A DNA stretch of 64,000 nt from Spirochaetia bacterium UBA6919 (GTDB lineage: Bacteria > Spirochaetota > UBA6919). Both the position numbers and the translations under genes were made by a program. The notes below the pieces were generated by a model, which searched no databases, was not told the origin of the DNA, and was given only the letters and a program-made list of their open reading frames with translations. Location of the stretch: positions 1-64,000 of the forward strand of contig DKAT01000049.1 of assembly GCA_002450905.1 (NCBI GenBank), given 5' to 3'. Shown here one piece after another: positions 9,655-17,918 of the stretch; the stretch's first letter is position 1, and the number at the start of each line of letters is the position of its first letter.

Positions 9655-11025
9655 ATGATTGTACAAAAATACGGAGGAACTTCCCTCGGCACAGCGGAAC
9701 GACTTCTAAACGTCGCTAATATCATTAAAAATACATATCAAACGGATCCAGTCATTGCTGTAGTATCGGCTATGAGTAGTTATGTCAAATCAGAAGGAAC
9801 TACCAGCATGCTACTGGAAATCGCTGATTCTGCAATCCATCAAAGGGAATACACACCAATTCTCCAAAAACTTAAGTCCAACCACCTCCAGGCTGTTGAT
9901 GAATCAATCAAAAATAATTATATAAAAAAAGACATCACGGATTATATCCATCAATTATTTGATAAATTATCCCAATTCGCAGAAGCCCTCACAGTGATAA
10001 GGGAGCTATCCCCCAGATCATCCGATCGTATTATCCGTGTAGGTGAAAAATTATCTGCTGCTATTCTTGCTAACATCCTGAAAGACATAGGACTACCCGG
10101 TGAATATATAGACCTCTCCCAAATTGCTCCAAAAGATTACCAGTCTCCAACTCCTAATTTCTATAAAAAACTCGAAGATAATTTATATAATCATTTAAAT
10201 GATAACATTAAAAATAAAATCCCGGTCATCACAGGATTCATTGGAGAAATTCCCGGTGGAATCATACAAAGTATCGGACGAGGATACACTGACTATACCA
10301 GTTCTCTCATCGCCGCAGTATTGAATGCAAAGGAATTACAAATCTGGAAAGAAGTCGATGGAATATTCACAGCAAATCCACAATTGGTCAATGACGCAAA
10401 AGTCCTCTTAAGCATAACCCCCCAGGAAGCTGCTGAATTAACTTATTTTGGATCAGAAGTAATACACCCATTCACAATGGAAAGAGTCACCAAAGCAGAT
10501 ATCCCGGTTCGTATAAAAAACACATTCCATCCAGACATACCAGGAACCCTTATCACCAATCATGAAATCGATACACACGTCATTAAAAATATCACCGCTA
10601 AAAAAAATGTTACCATCCTGAATATCTGTTCCAATCGAATGCTCATGGCATATGGTTTTATGGCAAAAGTCTTTCGTGTCTTCGAAAAATATGGTGTTGT
10701 AATTGATCTCATCTCCACTTCCGAGGTGAATATTTCTCTAACCATTGAAAAAAACAATCAGATAAACGAACTCATCGAAGAACTCTCCACCCTAGGTGAA
10801 GTCACCCTAAATCAGGATAAAGCAATAATCAGCGTAGTTGGACAAAGAATGCGAATGACTGTCGGCATTTCGGGTAAAATGTTCAGTTGCCTTTCAGAGA
10901 ATGGTATCAACATCGAAATGATCTCCCAGGGTGCTTCAGAAATAAATATATCCTGCGTTGTAAAAAATGAGGATGCTGACAAAGCTGTTCAGTCCCTTCA
11001 CAAACGTTTTATTTCATCCACATAG
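9655..11025 (+). CDS. Aspartate kinase (monofunctional, ACT-domain regulated)
   Basis: It phosphorylates L-aspartate, the first step to lysine, threonine, methionine and diaminopimelate. The 456-residue protein begins with the kinase motif VQKYGGTSLG, has RGYTDYTSSLIA and KEVDGIFTANP in the catalytic domain, and ends with two ACT repeats (about 310-450, ending in SEINISCVV), which bind feedback amino acids. Its layout resembles the LysC/ThrA class rather than the Bacillus LysC type. It is transcribed alone from a region divergent to lgt. No other pathway genes are nearby, so the feedback ligand cannot be told. Confidence 0.93.
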   Translation: MIVQKYGGTSLGTAERLLNVANIIKNTYQTDPVIAVVSAMSSYVKSEGTTSMLLEIADSAIHQREYTPILQKLKSNHLQAVDESIKNNYIKKDITDYIHQLFDKLSQFAEALTVIRELSPRSSDRIIRVGEKLSAAILANILKDIGLPGEYIDLSQIAPKDYQSPTPNFYKKLEDNLYNHLNDNIKNKIPVITGFIGEIPGGIIQSIGRGYTDYTSSLIAAVLNAKELQIWKEVDGIFTANPQLVNDAKVLLSITPQEAAELTYFGSEVIHPFTMERVTKADIPVRIKNTFHPDIPGTLITNHEIDTHVIKNITAKKNVTILNICSNRMLMAYGFMAKVFRVFEKYGVVIDLISTSEVNISLTIEKNNQINELIEELSTLGEVTLNQDKAIISVVGQRMRMTVGISGKMFSCLSENGINIEMISQGASEINISCVVKNEDADKAVQSLHKRFISST

Positions 11026-11102
11026 TTTTTTGATTTACTTTATTTCATAATCTCCGATACTTTAAGTGTTATATAATTGTAAGATTTTTAAAAGAGGTAA
11101 AT

Positions 11103-11600
11103 ATGTTTCAAGTAGGTGAGAAAGTTGTGTATCCTGTCCATGGTGTGGGTACCATTGTGAGAATTGAAGAAAAAGAGGTTCTCGGAAAAAAACAATTATA
11201 TTACTTTATAGACATTGATCAGGGAAACATGACCGTTATGGTCCCTGTTGAGCAAAGTGATAAGGTAAGATTAAGAAAAATACAACCCGACGATTCCATG
11301 GATAAAGTTATAGAAATTTTAAACGAAGATTGTGAAAATATCCATCTTGAATGGAAAATAAGATATAGCAATAATCAAATAAAATTAAAAGAAGGCTCAA
11401 TCCGTTCTCTGAGCGAAGTTGTCCGGGATTTATTCCACAGAAACCATATAAAAGAACTGAGTCGTGGAGAAAAAAAACTATATGACAGTGCAATTCAGCT
11501 ATTATGTGATGAATTATCCTGTGTTGAAAAGAAAAAAAGTGATATTATCAAAAATCTGATCATTGACGAACTCCAAACTCAAATTTCTGTCACTGTATAA
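11103..11600 (+). CDS. carD: CarD/CdnL-type RNA polymerase-binding regulator
   Basis: A 165-residue protein with the N-terminal CarD/TRCF RNA-polymerase interaction domain (FQVGEKVVYPVHGVGTI to about residue 65) and a helical C-terminal DNA-contact domain (about 70-160). CarD proteins bind the RNAP beta subunit and stabilise open complexes, often at rRNA promoters. A TATAAT hexamer lies 26 bases upstream of the ATG (11072-11077) without a clear -35, and an AGAGG ribosome site precedes the start. It is followed 6 bases later by nth. Confidence 0.9.
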   Translation: MFQVGEKVVYPVHGVGTIVRIEEKEVLGKKQLYYFIDIDQGNMTVMVPVEQSDKVRLRKIQPDDSMDKVIEILNEDCENIHLEWKIRYSNNQIKLKEGSIRSLSEVVRDLFHRNHIKELSRGEKKLYDSAIQLLCDELSCVEKKKSDIIKNLIIDELQTQISVTV

Positions 11601-11606
11601 ACCCCT

Positions 11607-12263
11607 ATGAAAGATCAGGATATCCATGATATCATTACAATTTTAAAACAAGCTATTAAAAAATATAAAATTCCAATAGTCACCCAATATGCTTTAAATG
11701 AAAGAAATCCTTTCCACATTCTAATCTCAACTATCTTGAGTTTAAGAACTAAGGATCAAACCACTGCAGAAGCATCCCATCGCCTATTATCCCTTGCTGA
11801 TACTCCTCAAAAAATTGTTAAGCTTGATAAAAATCAAATTGAAAAGCTTATATATCCCGTAGGATTCTATCGTGTGAAGGCTGAAATTATCAAAACAATC
11901 TGTCAAAGACTTATTGATGAATATAAGTCCATTGTCCCGGATGATCTCGATGAGCTTTTAAAACTAAAAGGGGTTGGAAGAAAGACAGCCAATCTTGTAA
12001 TTACACTTGGTTATAACAAGCTAGGAATTTGTGTAGATGTCCATGTCCATCGAATTACTAATCGCTGGGGATATGTTCAAACAAAAAATCCTGATGCCAC
12101 AGAAAAAGCACTACGTGAAAAATTACCTAAAGAATATTGGATTGAAATCAATGATATATTGGTAACGTATGGACAAAACCTTTGTTACCCCATTAAACCA
12201 GTCTGTAGTCAGTGTTTTATATCTAAATATTGCGATAAAATGGGTGTAACAAAATTTAGTTAG
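11607..12263 (+). CDS. nth: Endonuclease III (DNA glycosylase/AP lyase)
   Basis: It removes oxidised pyrimidines from DNA and cleaves the abasic site. The 218-residue protein has the helix-hairpin-helix LKGVGRKTAN with the catalytic Lys126, the catalytic Asp144 in VDVHVHR, and the C-terminal [4Fe-4S] cluster ligands spaced C-x6-C-x2-C-x5-C (CYPIKPVCSQCFISKYC). All key residues are intact. The 3' end overlaps the convergent rpmA by 8 bases. Confidence 0.96.
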   Translation: MKDQDIHDIITILKQAIKKYKIPIVTQYALNERNPFHILISTILSLRTKDQTTAEASHRLLSLADTPQKIVKLDKNQIEKLIYPVGFYRVKAEIIKTICQRLIDEYKSIVPDDLDELLKLKGVGRKTANLVITLGYNKLGICVDVHVHRITNRWGYVQTKNPDATEKALREKLPKEYWIEINDILVTYGQNLCYPIKPVCSQCFISKYCDKMGVTKFS

Positions 12264-12534
12264 AACTAGAAACAGGATAAACTGAAATTCGTCTTTTTAC
12301 AAGACGATTTTGTGTCCTAAACTTCTCGAATTGAACTTGACCAGCAATTTTTGAAAATAAAGTATCATCAGAACCCATACCCACATTAAATCCTGCAAAA
12401 AACTTTGTTCCTCTTTGACGTACAAGAATTTCTCCACCCTTAACAACTTCACCTGCAAATTTTTTTACACCAAGCCTCTGGGAATGGCTATCACGACCAT
12501 TTTTAGAACTACCTCCACCTTTCTTATGTGCCAT
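12256..12534 (-). CDS. rpmA: 50S ribosomal protein L27
   Basis: A 92-residue protein starting with MAHKKGGGSSKNGRDS, the classic L27 N-terminus that reaches toward the peptidyl-transferase centre. It lacks the cleaved N-terminal extension found in Firmicutes, which fits the absence of the Prp protease gene between rplU and rpmA. It lies 10 bases after rplU. Confidence 0.98.
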   Translation of the reverse strand: MAHKKGGGSSKNGRDSHSQRLGVKKFAGEVVKGGEILVRQRGTKFFAGFNVGMGSDDTLFSKIAGQVQFEKFRTQNRLVKRRISVYPVSSSN

Positions 12535-12544
12535 ACCTTACTCC

Positions 12545-12862
12545 TTAATTCTTTGAAATATCTTCAATCAAGATCTTTGTAAACTGTTGACGATGTCCGC
12601 GCTTCTTACGATAATCTTTACGTCGTTTATACTTAAATACAATAATCTTTTTATCTTTCACAAGGGGATCTAAAACCTTTGCCTTCACTTTAATATCTTT
12701 TACAAAGGGTAGACCAACATTCACTACTTTATCATCATGATATATTAAGACCTGATCAAACTCTAAATCACTCCCTTCTTCAGCATCAATTCTGGGAACA
12801 AGGATCCAACGTCCTTTCTCTGCTTTATACTGCTTTCCCTGTATCTTCACAATAGCGTACAT
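12545..12862 (-). CDS. rplU: 50S ribosomal protein L21
   Basis: A 105-residue protein starting MYAIVKIQGKQYKA and containing YKRRKDYRKKRGHRQQ, typical of L21. The ATG at 12862 is chosen over an adjacent GTG (12865) because the GGAGG site is 4 bases from the ATG but only 1 from the GTG. It forms the usual rplU-rpmA pair. Confidence 0.97.
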   Translation of the reverse strand: MYAIVKIQGKQYKAEKGRWILVPRIDAEEGSDLEFDQVLIYHDDKVVNVGLPFVKDIKVKAKVLDPLVKDKKIIVFKYKRRKDYRKKRGHRQQFTKILIEDISKN

Positions 12863-12896
12863 CACTCCTCCACGGGATTATAATTACAATCAATTA

Positions 12897-12924
12897 AATT
12901 TATTTAAATTAATCATTTTGTCAA
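12897..12924 (-). promoter_or_regulatory. Probable rplU-rpmA promoter
   Basis: On the minus strand a perfect TTGACA (12919-12924) is followed, after 16 bases, by TAAATT (12897-12902). This places the transcription start about 30 bases upstream of the rplU ATG. The triple repeat at 13019-13050 lies about 95 bases upstream of the -35. Confidence 0.5.
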
Positions 12925-13018
12925 GACATTTTTCATACATGTTAGTTAAAAATTTATTAATTCCTATAAATTATTTACAATAATCTAAAAGATACATATA
13001 TGACAAAAAATATCATAT

Positions 13019-13050
13019 ATGGGAGAAAAATGGGAAAATTATGGGAAAAC
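13019..13050 (+). repeat. Triple direct repeat of ATGGGA-type units, 11-bp period
   Basis: Three units, ATGGGAGAAAA, ATGGGAAAATT and ATGGGAAAAC, start at 13019, 13030 and 13041, so the period is exactly 11 bases, about one helical turn. A second array with the same unit and period lies at 63698-63725 in the opposite orientation. It occupies the gap between rplU and the membrane protein gene. Function unknown; a cooperative protein-binding site would fit the spacing. Confidence 0.7.
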
Positions 13051-13115
13051 TTTTTTAACAATTATTCAATTAAGAAACACTAAATCTAATTACAAAACTG
13101 ATATCTAATCATATT

Positions 13116-14612
13116 TCAATTAGATAATCTTCTATTGTCTCTCCACACTGATAAACCAGATATTGTTAAAAAGATCATTATATTCAAAACAGGCAAAATA
13201 TTTCTGGAAGATGGAATAGTCATTATAGCGTGTATACCGATATGGACAAAACAAATAATATATAATATGGAGATCGGTGAAATATATTTAAAATGTTTAT
13301 ATTTCATATACAAAATATAGAATGATAATATAAATCCAACAGACCACAAAGGGATGACTCTTGTTAAAGAAATTGTCAGTAGAAATCTTATAAATGCCCC
13401 AGGAGATTCAAACGGATTAACAAATTGATTATCCAAATGAGATCTTATATTGTGGGGGTAGAATTTATGATAGTCAAAGTAATTTAAATTAATACTCTTA
13501 GCTTTGATTGTTTGCGCAAATTGTAGTCGTGAAAAACTAGAATAGATAAATATTTTATCCTTCGTATGAAATTTATTGGTCGTTTCTAAAGACATAAACA
13601 GATTTTTTAATAACATAAAAAATTTATTATAAGAAAATTCAAAAGGATGTGTTATGATTCCTTCTACAGCTAATTCCTTACATATTTTAAGATAATTTTC
13701 TTTTGTTTTGGCATAATCCATCATTTTTTGATACGGACCATCATCATGAGGATAGATCAACCAATCCATGTTGAGCTTGTTAGATGTTCTATATCTTTTA
13801 ATATAAGGTGCTATTATTTTTTTTATCTCATGATTCTCTTGAGATTTTAAATTGACGAATTGTCCAGATGTGGCAAATAGCTGACTTGAATCTTGATTAG
13901 TTAGTTTAAATTTATTATGATGGTAATAATTAAAAATCAAATGAATGAAAAGAGGGATAAGAAAAAAAATATAAAACATTAAGGAGCTTAATAATATTCT
14001 GTTAATTCTTCTATCCGATTTGTAATAGATAAAAATGGATGCAAGTATCCCAATAAATATAAAATAGAGTCCTGTGGGCTTAATTATACTCATAATTCCT
14101 GAAAATAACCCAAGGTATATAAAATAATAAATACTCTGTTTCTTTGCAGTATACATAATTATCAAAGTGATAAGTCCCATCATAAATGTAAATAAAAGTT
14201 CTGGCATAAGAGTCATTTCATAATTTATACTTAAAGTACTTAAGGAAAGGATAAGAAATAAGATATTTGCAAAATCTTTTGAAGCAGGGAATATCTGTAG
14301 AAATATTTTATAATAAATTATCGATAGGCCAATCCCCAATATCATTTGGAATACCACAAGAGCTAAAAATTCATGAAATACAAATGCTATTATTGAAAGA
14401 ACTAGTGGATAGCCTAGAGTTCGAAACGTCTCAAGACTCTTTCCAAATAATAGAATATTGTGTCCCTCCTGCAAATAAAGTCGGCTATCGACATGTAAAA
14501 TAATGTAGGGGTATTGGATTATTAAAATAATTCTCGTGAGTACAGCTAAAAATAAAATACCCCAAAACAATTTATTGCTTGTTAAAATATCCCTGATATT
14601 CATCTTACTCAT
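13116..14612 (-). CDS. Multi-spanning membrane protein, GT-C/PMT-like glycosyltransferase candidate
   Basis: A 498-residue protein with about ten or more hydrophobic segments. The first loop has an acidic HVDSRLYLQEGHNIL followed by RTLGYPLVLS, the layout seen in GT-C fold, dolichyl-phosphate-mannose-type (family 39-like) transferases that use lipid-linked sugars. The sequence match is loose, so the donor and acceptor are unknown. It begins 4 bases after the aroE stop with a weak ribosome site, so it is probably the last gene of rpiB-aroE. Confidence 0.55.
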   Translation of the reverse strand: MSKMNIRDILTSNKLFWGILFLAVLTRIILIIQYPYIILHVDSRLYLQEGHNILLFGKSLETFRTLGYPLVLSIIAFVFHEFLALVVFQMILGIGLSIIYYKIFLQIFPASKDFANILFLILSLSTLSINYEMTLMPELLFTFMMGLITLIIMYTAKKQSIYYFIYLGLFSGIMSIIKPTGLYFIFIGILASIFIYYKSDRRINRILLSSLMFYIFFLIPLFIHLIFNYYHHNKFKLTNQDSSQLFATSGQFVNLKSQENHEIKKIIAPYIKRYRTSNKLNMDWLIYPHDDGPYQKMMDYAKTKENYLKICKELAVEGIITHPFEFSYNKFFMLLKNLFMSLETTNKFHTKDKIFIYSSFSRLQFAQTIKAKSINLNYFDYHKFYPHNIRSHLDNQFVNPFESPGAFIRFLLTISLTRVIPLWSVGFILSFYILYMKYKHFKYISPISILYIICFVHIGIHAIMTIPSSRNILPVLNIMIFLTISGLSVWRDNRRLSN

Positions 14613-14616
14613 TCTA

Positions 14617-15471
14617 TCATTTGATATAACTTCTTAAAACTTTCTGTATATCATTTTCTGGAGCTTCATGACCTGTCCAAATCCTAAACTGTTCTAAACC
14701 CTGGTTAATGAGCATGTCAAGTCCATCTATAGTATTGGCTTTCTGTTGCCTAGCATCTCTTAGTAGCATAGTATTTAATGGTTTGTAGACTACTTCAAAA
14801 ATTAAATGATTGGATTTGATGAATTGTTTTGGTAATGGACTATTTTCATCTGATAACATACCAATGGGACTTGTGTTAATAATTATATCTGACTGCGATG
14901 TTATTTGGGCAAGATCATCAAGATTGCTAAGCATATGAGTCGAATATTTTGTAAATTGGAGTTCTTTTTCAAGTTGTGTAGTAAAATATTGGAGATTTTT
15001 TTGATTACGTCCCACGATATAAAGATGGTTTATAGAAGATTTATCAAGAAGAGTATAAGCAATGGCTTTAGCTGTTCCACCATTTCCAATGATAAGCACA
15101 TTTTTTTGATTCAGATCAAAACCTTTTTTTACAATGGAATAGTAAGCTCCAAGACCATCGGTATTATATCCAGTCAACTGATTATTTAAATTAGCTATTG
15201 AATTTACTGCTCCAATTTTCTTTGCAATAGGATCAATATGATCAAGGTATGGTATAACTGTTTCTTTATGAGGCATAGTTACGCTAATTCCCTGTATATT
15301 CAAAGCCCTTATACCCTCTAAAGCATTCTGGACTTGCGTGACTTCAAAGGCTAAGAATATACTATTGAGGTTTAATTTATGAAATGAGGTATTATGCATT
15401 AACGGCGACAGAGAATGTTGTACAGGATTACCAATAATACCATATATTTTTGTATATCCATCCACTGACAT
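14617..15471 (-). CDS. aroE: Shikimate dehydrogenase
   Basis: It reduces 3-dehydroshikimate to shikimate with NADPH in the aromatic pathway. Visible motifs are the substrate-binding GNPVQHSLSPLMHN, catalytic VTMPHKE, NTDGLG, a GNGGTAKA nucleotide-binding loop, and GLDMLINQG near the end. I start at the ATG at 15471 (about 284 residues), which has AGGA 7 bases upstream; a longer TTG start at 15489 would overlap rpiB and lacks a good site. It lies one base after the rpiB stop. Confidence 0.95.
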   Translation of the reverse strand: MSVDGYTKIYGIIGNPVQHSLSPLMHNTSFHKLNLNSIFLAFEVTQVQNALEGIRALNIQGISVTMPHKETVIPYLDHIDPIAKKIGAVNSIANLNNQLTGYNTDGLGAYYSIVKKGFDLNQKNVLIIGNGGTAKAIAYTLLDKSSINHLYIVGRNQKNLQYFTTQLEKELQFTKYSTHMLSNLDDLAQITSQSDIIINTSPIGMLSDENSPLPKQFIKSNHLIFEVVYKPLNTMLLRDARQQKANTIDGLDMLINQGLEQFRIWTGHEAPENDIQKVLRSYIK

Positions 15472-15472
15472 A

Positions 15473-15931
15473 TTATATTCCTGGATCAAGATATTTTCTT
15501 TCTAATTCTGCAATTTTATCCAATCTTCTCTGGTGTCGACCACCTTCAAATCCTGTATTTAACCATACTTTTACAATGGAAACTGCGATTTCTGTTCCTA
15601 TAACACGTTCTCCAAGTGCTAAAATATTTGAATCATTATGGAGTCTTGAGAAACGAGCAACGTATTCATTTTCACAACGTGCTGCACGAATTCCTTTAAT
15701 TTTATTTGCTACTATAGAGGCACCTATTCCAGATCCGCAGATGACAATGCCCCTATCTGCTTTTTTTTCTGAAACAGCTTTAGCTACAGTAAAGATAAAA
15801 TCAGGATAATCAACACTTTCAGTAGAGTTTGTCCCATAATCAATATGACTAACACCTTCTTTTGTAAGATATTCGATAATCAATTGTTTTAATTTAAACC
15901 CAGCGTGATCAGAGCCAATTGCTATGGTCAT
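15473..15931 (-). CDS. rpiB: Ribose-5-phosphate isomerase B
   Basis: It interconverts ribose-5-phosphate and ribulose-5-phosphate. The protein starts MTIAIGSDHAGFKLK and has the catalytic-Cys loop VICGSGIGASI and the family stretch ENEYVARFSRLHNDSNIL. The ATG at 15931 gives about 152 residues, normal for RpiB, and has GGAAGG four bases upstream. A longer frame to 15991 exists but its extra 20 residues do not belong to the family. Confidence 0.95.
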   Translation of the reverse strand: MTIAIGSDHAGFKLKQLIIEYLTKEGVSHIDYGTNSTESVDYPDFIFTVAKAVSEKKADRGIVICGSGIGASIVANKIKGIRAARCENEYVARFSRLHNDSNILALGERVIGTEIAVSIVKVWLNTGFEGGRHQRRLDKIAELERKYLDPGI

Positions 15932-16090
15932 AGAACCTTCCAGAATATTTAATATTTTGAATAAATTAAACATTTTTTTTAATAGAGTCAAGATAATTTA
16001 GCACAGAAGAGAATTCAAGTGTAAATGGAATGGGAAACTAATTATATAAACTGATTGTTTAGATTTAAGAACTTGAAATAGTTTTATTTT

Positions 16091-16117
16091 ATGATACGGC
16101 CCAAGAAACCGTATCAT
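16091..16117. terminator. Perfect 9-bp hairpin downstream of the 16127-17050 gene
   Basis: The arms ATGATACGG (16091-16099) and CCGTATCAT (16109-16117) flank a 9-base loop. It lies 10 bases past the stop of the minus-strand gene. There is no strong U-run on the minus strand, so it may stabilise the 3' end rather than be a classical intrinsic terminator. Confidence 0.45.
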
Positions 16118-16126
16118 ATATATTAT

Positions 16127-17050
16127 TTATTTTTTAATTTCATCATCGATTTTTTCAATGATTGTTTCATCAACGAATTGCCCATCTTTAAAGTATTTTT
16201 TTATGGATAATTCTCCTTTGATATCGCCTTTTGGCTTATCATAGATGATATAGAAATCAATATCTTTACTACCTTGTTGGTATCGGATAAAGTTTTTTAG
16301 TAAGGTTATATTGATTTTATAATTACCGATAGTATACTTTTCATACTTCTCAGCCTTTTTGGGATCATTTTCTAATTCCTGGGTGTATACACATATCCTT
16401 TTTTTCTTTGGACCAGTACCCAAATTAACCCCTTGTTTAAAATTATATTTTTCGATTGTAATCCCACCTTTGTCTTTGACAGTCATGGATTGGAGGGATT
16501 TTCCTTTCCATTCATATTCTATTGTATTTTCAAGGACAGGTTCATTTAAAAAAGCACTTCTGCCAAATCTTTCTAATTTAGTTAGATTTCCATCTTTATC
16601 CCAGGTATATTGATAATTGGCAATATCTTTTCCATTTTTATCAAATAATGTTTTTTTCTTATATTTATTATCTTTATCGAAATCTTCATATTTTATAAAA
16701 TAGTATGATATCCCATCCCGATTTACCTTTGCTTCTGCATCTAAGCCTTTTTTCTTGTCTTCTACTTTTTTAAAGAAACTGATGGTGTCAATTCTTTTTT
16801 TGGATTCATCTTCTTTCGATTTGTAAGTAGCCAGGAAGAAACGTGTATCATCTTTTTTGGGTGCTTCATCCACTTCATCAATGGAGTATAAATATTCCCG
16901 AAATACTTTAAATCTTTTTTCAGGTTTCTCCTTGATTTCATCCGTGGAATCATTTTTTTGAGCGTATTGGTTGTTGATAATTGTCAATACAAAAATAAAT
17001 ACTAAACTAACTAATAATTTATAGTTAAAACTTTTAATCATTTTTTTCAT
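16127..17050 (-). CDS. Exported protein of unknown function, Lys/Tyr-rich
   Basis: I do not recognise a named family. The protein (about 307 residues) has an N-terminal signal sequence (about residues 5-30, ending near NNQYAQ). The mature part is very rich in Lys, Asp and Tyr, with repeated short strands of the type YQYTWDKDGNLTKLERFG and TIEYEWKGKSLQSM, a little like YD/RHS or MORN-type repeats. The ATG at 17050 has AAGGA 8 bases upstream; the earlier ATG at 17056 is too close to it. It is divergent from the lipoprotein gene at 17265, which has a similar composition. Confidence 0.6.
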   Translation of the reverse strand: MKKMIKSFNYKLLVSLVFIFVLTIINNQYAQKNDSTDEIKEKPEKRFKVFREYLYSIDEVDEAPKKDDTRFFLATYKSKEDESKKRIDTISFFKKVEDKKKGLDAEAKVNRDGISYYFIKYEDFDKDNKYKKKTLFDKNGKDIANYQYTWDKDGNLTKLERFGRSAFLNEPVLENTIEYEWKGKSLQSMTVKDKGGITIEKYNFKQGVNLGTGPKKKRICVYTQELENDPKKAEKYEKYTIGNYKINITLLKNFIRYQQGSKDIDFYIIYDKPKGDIKGELSIKKYFKDGQFVDETIIEKIDDEIKK

Positions 17051-17264
17051 AGTCATAATCCTTTATGCTATTAATTTTTTTGGACACAATATATATTGGC
17101 TATTTTACCGAATAAATTAAACAAGTTTCCTTTAAAATTGATATTTTTTTTAAGAAAAATCGTTTCATGGATAATAAATAATAACACTTAAGTAACATTT
17201 TATTATTTTTTTATTAAAGATTTATTATTATTTTATTTTGAATAAATTATATCAGGTTCAGATT

Positions 17265-17918
17265 ATGATATACAGACAAATTGTTAATGTTATTTTATTT
17301 ATAATTATCCTGTTATCAATTTCCTGCTCAGATGACAAAAAACAGGCTTTGTATGATAAATATTATAAGAATGCTGAACGGACTTATCAGGATGAAAGGT
17401 ATTTTAAGAGGGTTGATCAAAAGGATGAGATGTCCAGAACAGAATGCTATCAATCGGTTGAGTGCTATAAAGTATATTTTAATCACAAGACGAAATTACC
17501 AATAGAGGAAACTTATATTAAGAATCAAATACCTCTGTGGACTAAGGAATATCATTTCGTTGAACTAAGTTCAGGGAAATATAATTTAAAAAATGTTACT
17601 ATGTACAGTAATAAGAAACTTAAATTAAGTGAAACTATATATAATGAAAAAAATGTTATTCTTATGAAATATATCTATTATCTTAATAGTGGGGTTCAAA
17701 ATAGAATTGAACGATATGTCAATGGGAAGAAGAGGGAATGGTGGACTTATTATAATAAAAAGAATCAGTTAATAAAGAAAGAATATTACGGGAAGGATGG
17801 AATTGAAGGGACGTGGTTGTTTTTTTATAACACGAATGGAACATTTGAAAGAGAAGAAAGTTATGATGCTAACATGAAATTATTATATAAACACAATGTG
17901 CTTACTCCCACTCAATAG
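17265..17918 (+). CDS. Lipoprotein with YwqK/MORN-like repeats
   Basis: Starting at ATG 17265 it begins MIYRQIVNVILF and has a lipobox (LLSISC, about residue 22), so it should be an anchored lipoprotein of about 217 residues. The C-terminal half has repeated strands such as NGKKREWWTYYNKKNQLI and GIEGTWLFFYNTNGTFER, resembling MORN-like repeats of the YwqK family. A start at 17238 is possible but would place the signal peptide too far in. The last 17 bases overlap convergent guaA. Role unknown. Confidence 0.65.
   Translation: MIYRQIVNVILFIIILLSISCSDDKKQALYDKYYKNAERTYQDERYFKRVDQKDEMSRTECYQSVECYKVYFNHKTKLPIEETYIKNQIPLWTKEYHFVELSSGKYNLKNVTMYSNKKLKLSETIYNEKNVILMKYIYYLNSGVQNRIERYVNGKKREWWTYYNKKNQLIKKEYYGKDGIEGTWLFFYNTNGTFEREESYDANMKLLYKHNVLTPTQ

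Noticed and set aside
16091..16117. Classical intrinsic terminator for a plus-strand transcript
   Set aside because: No plus-strand gene lies upstream, and the following bases are not a real U-run.
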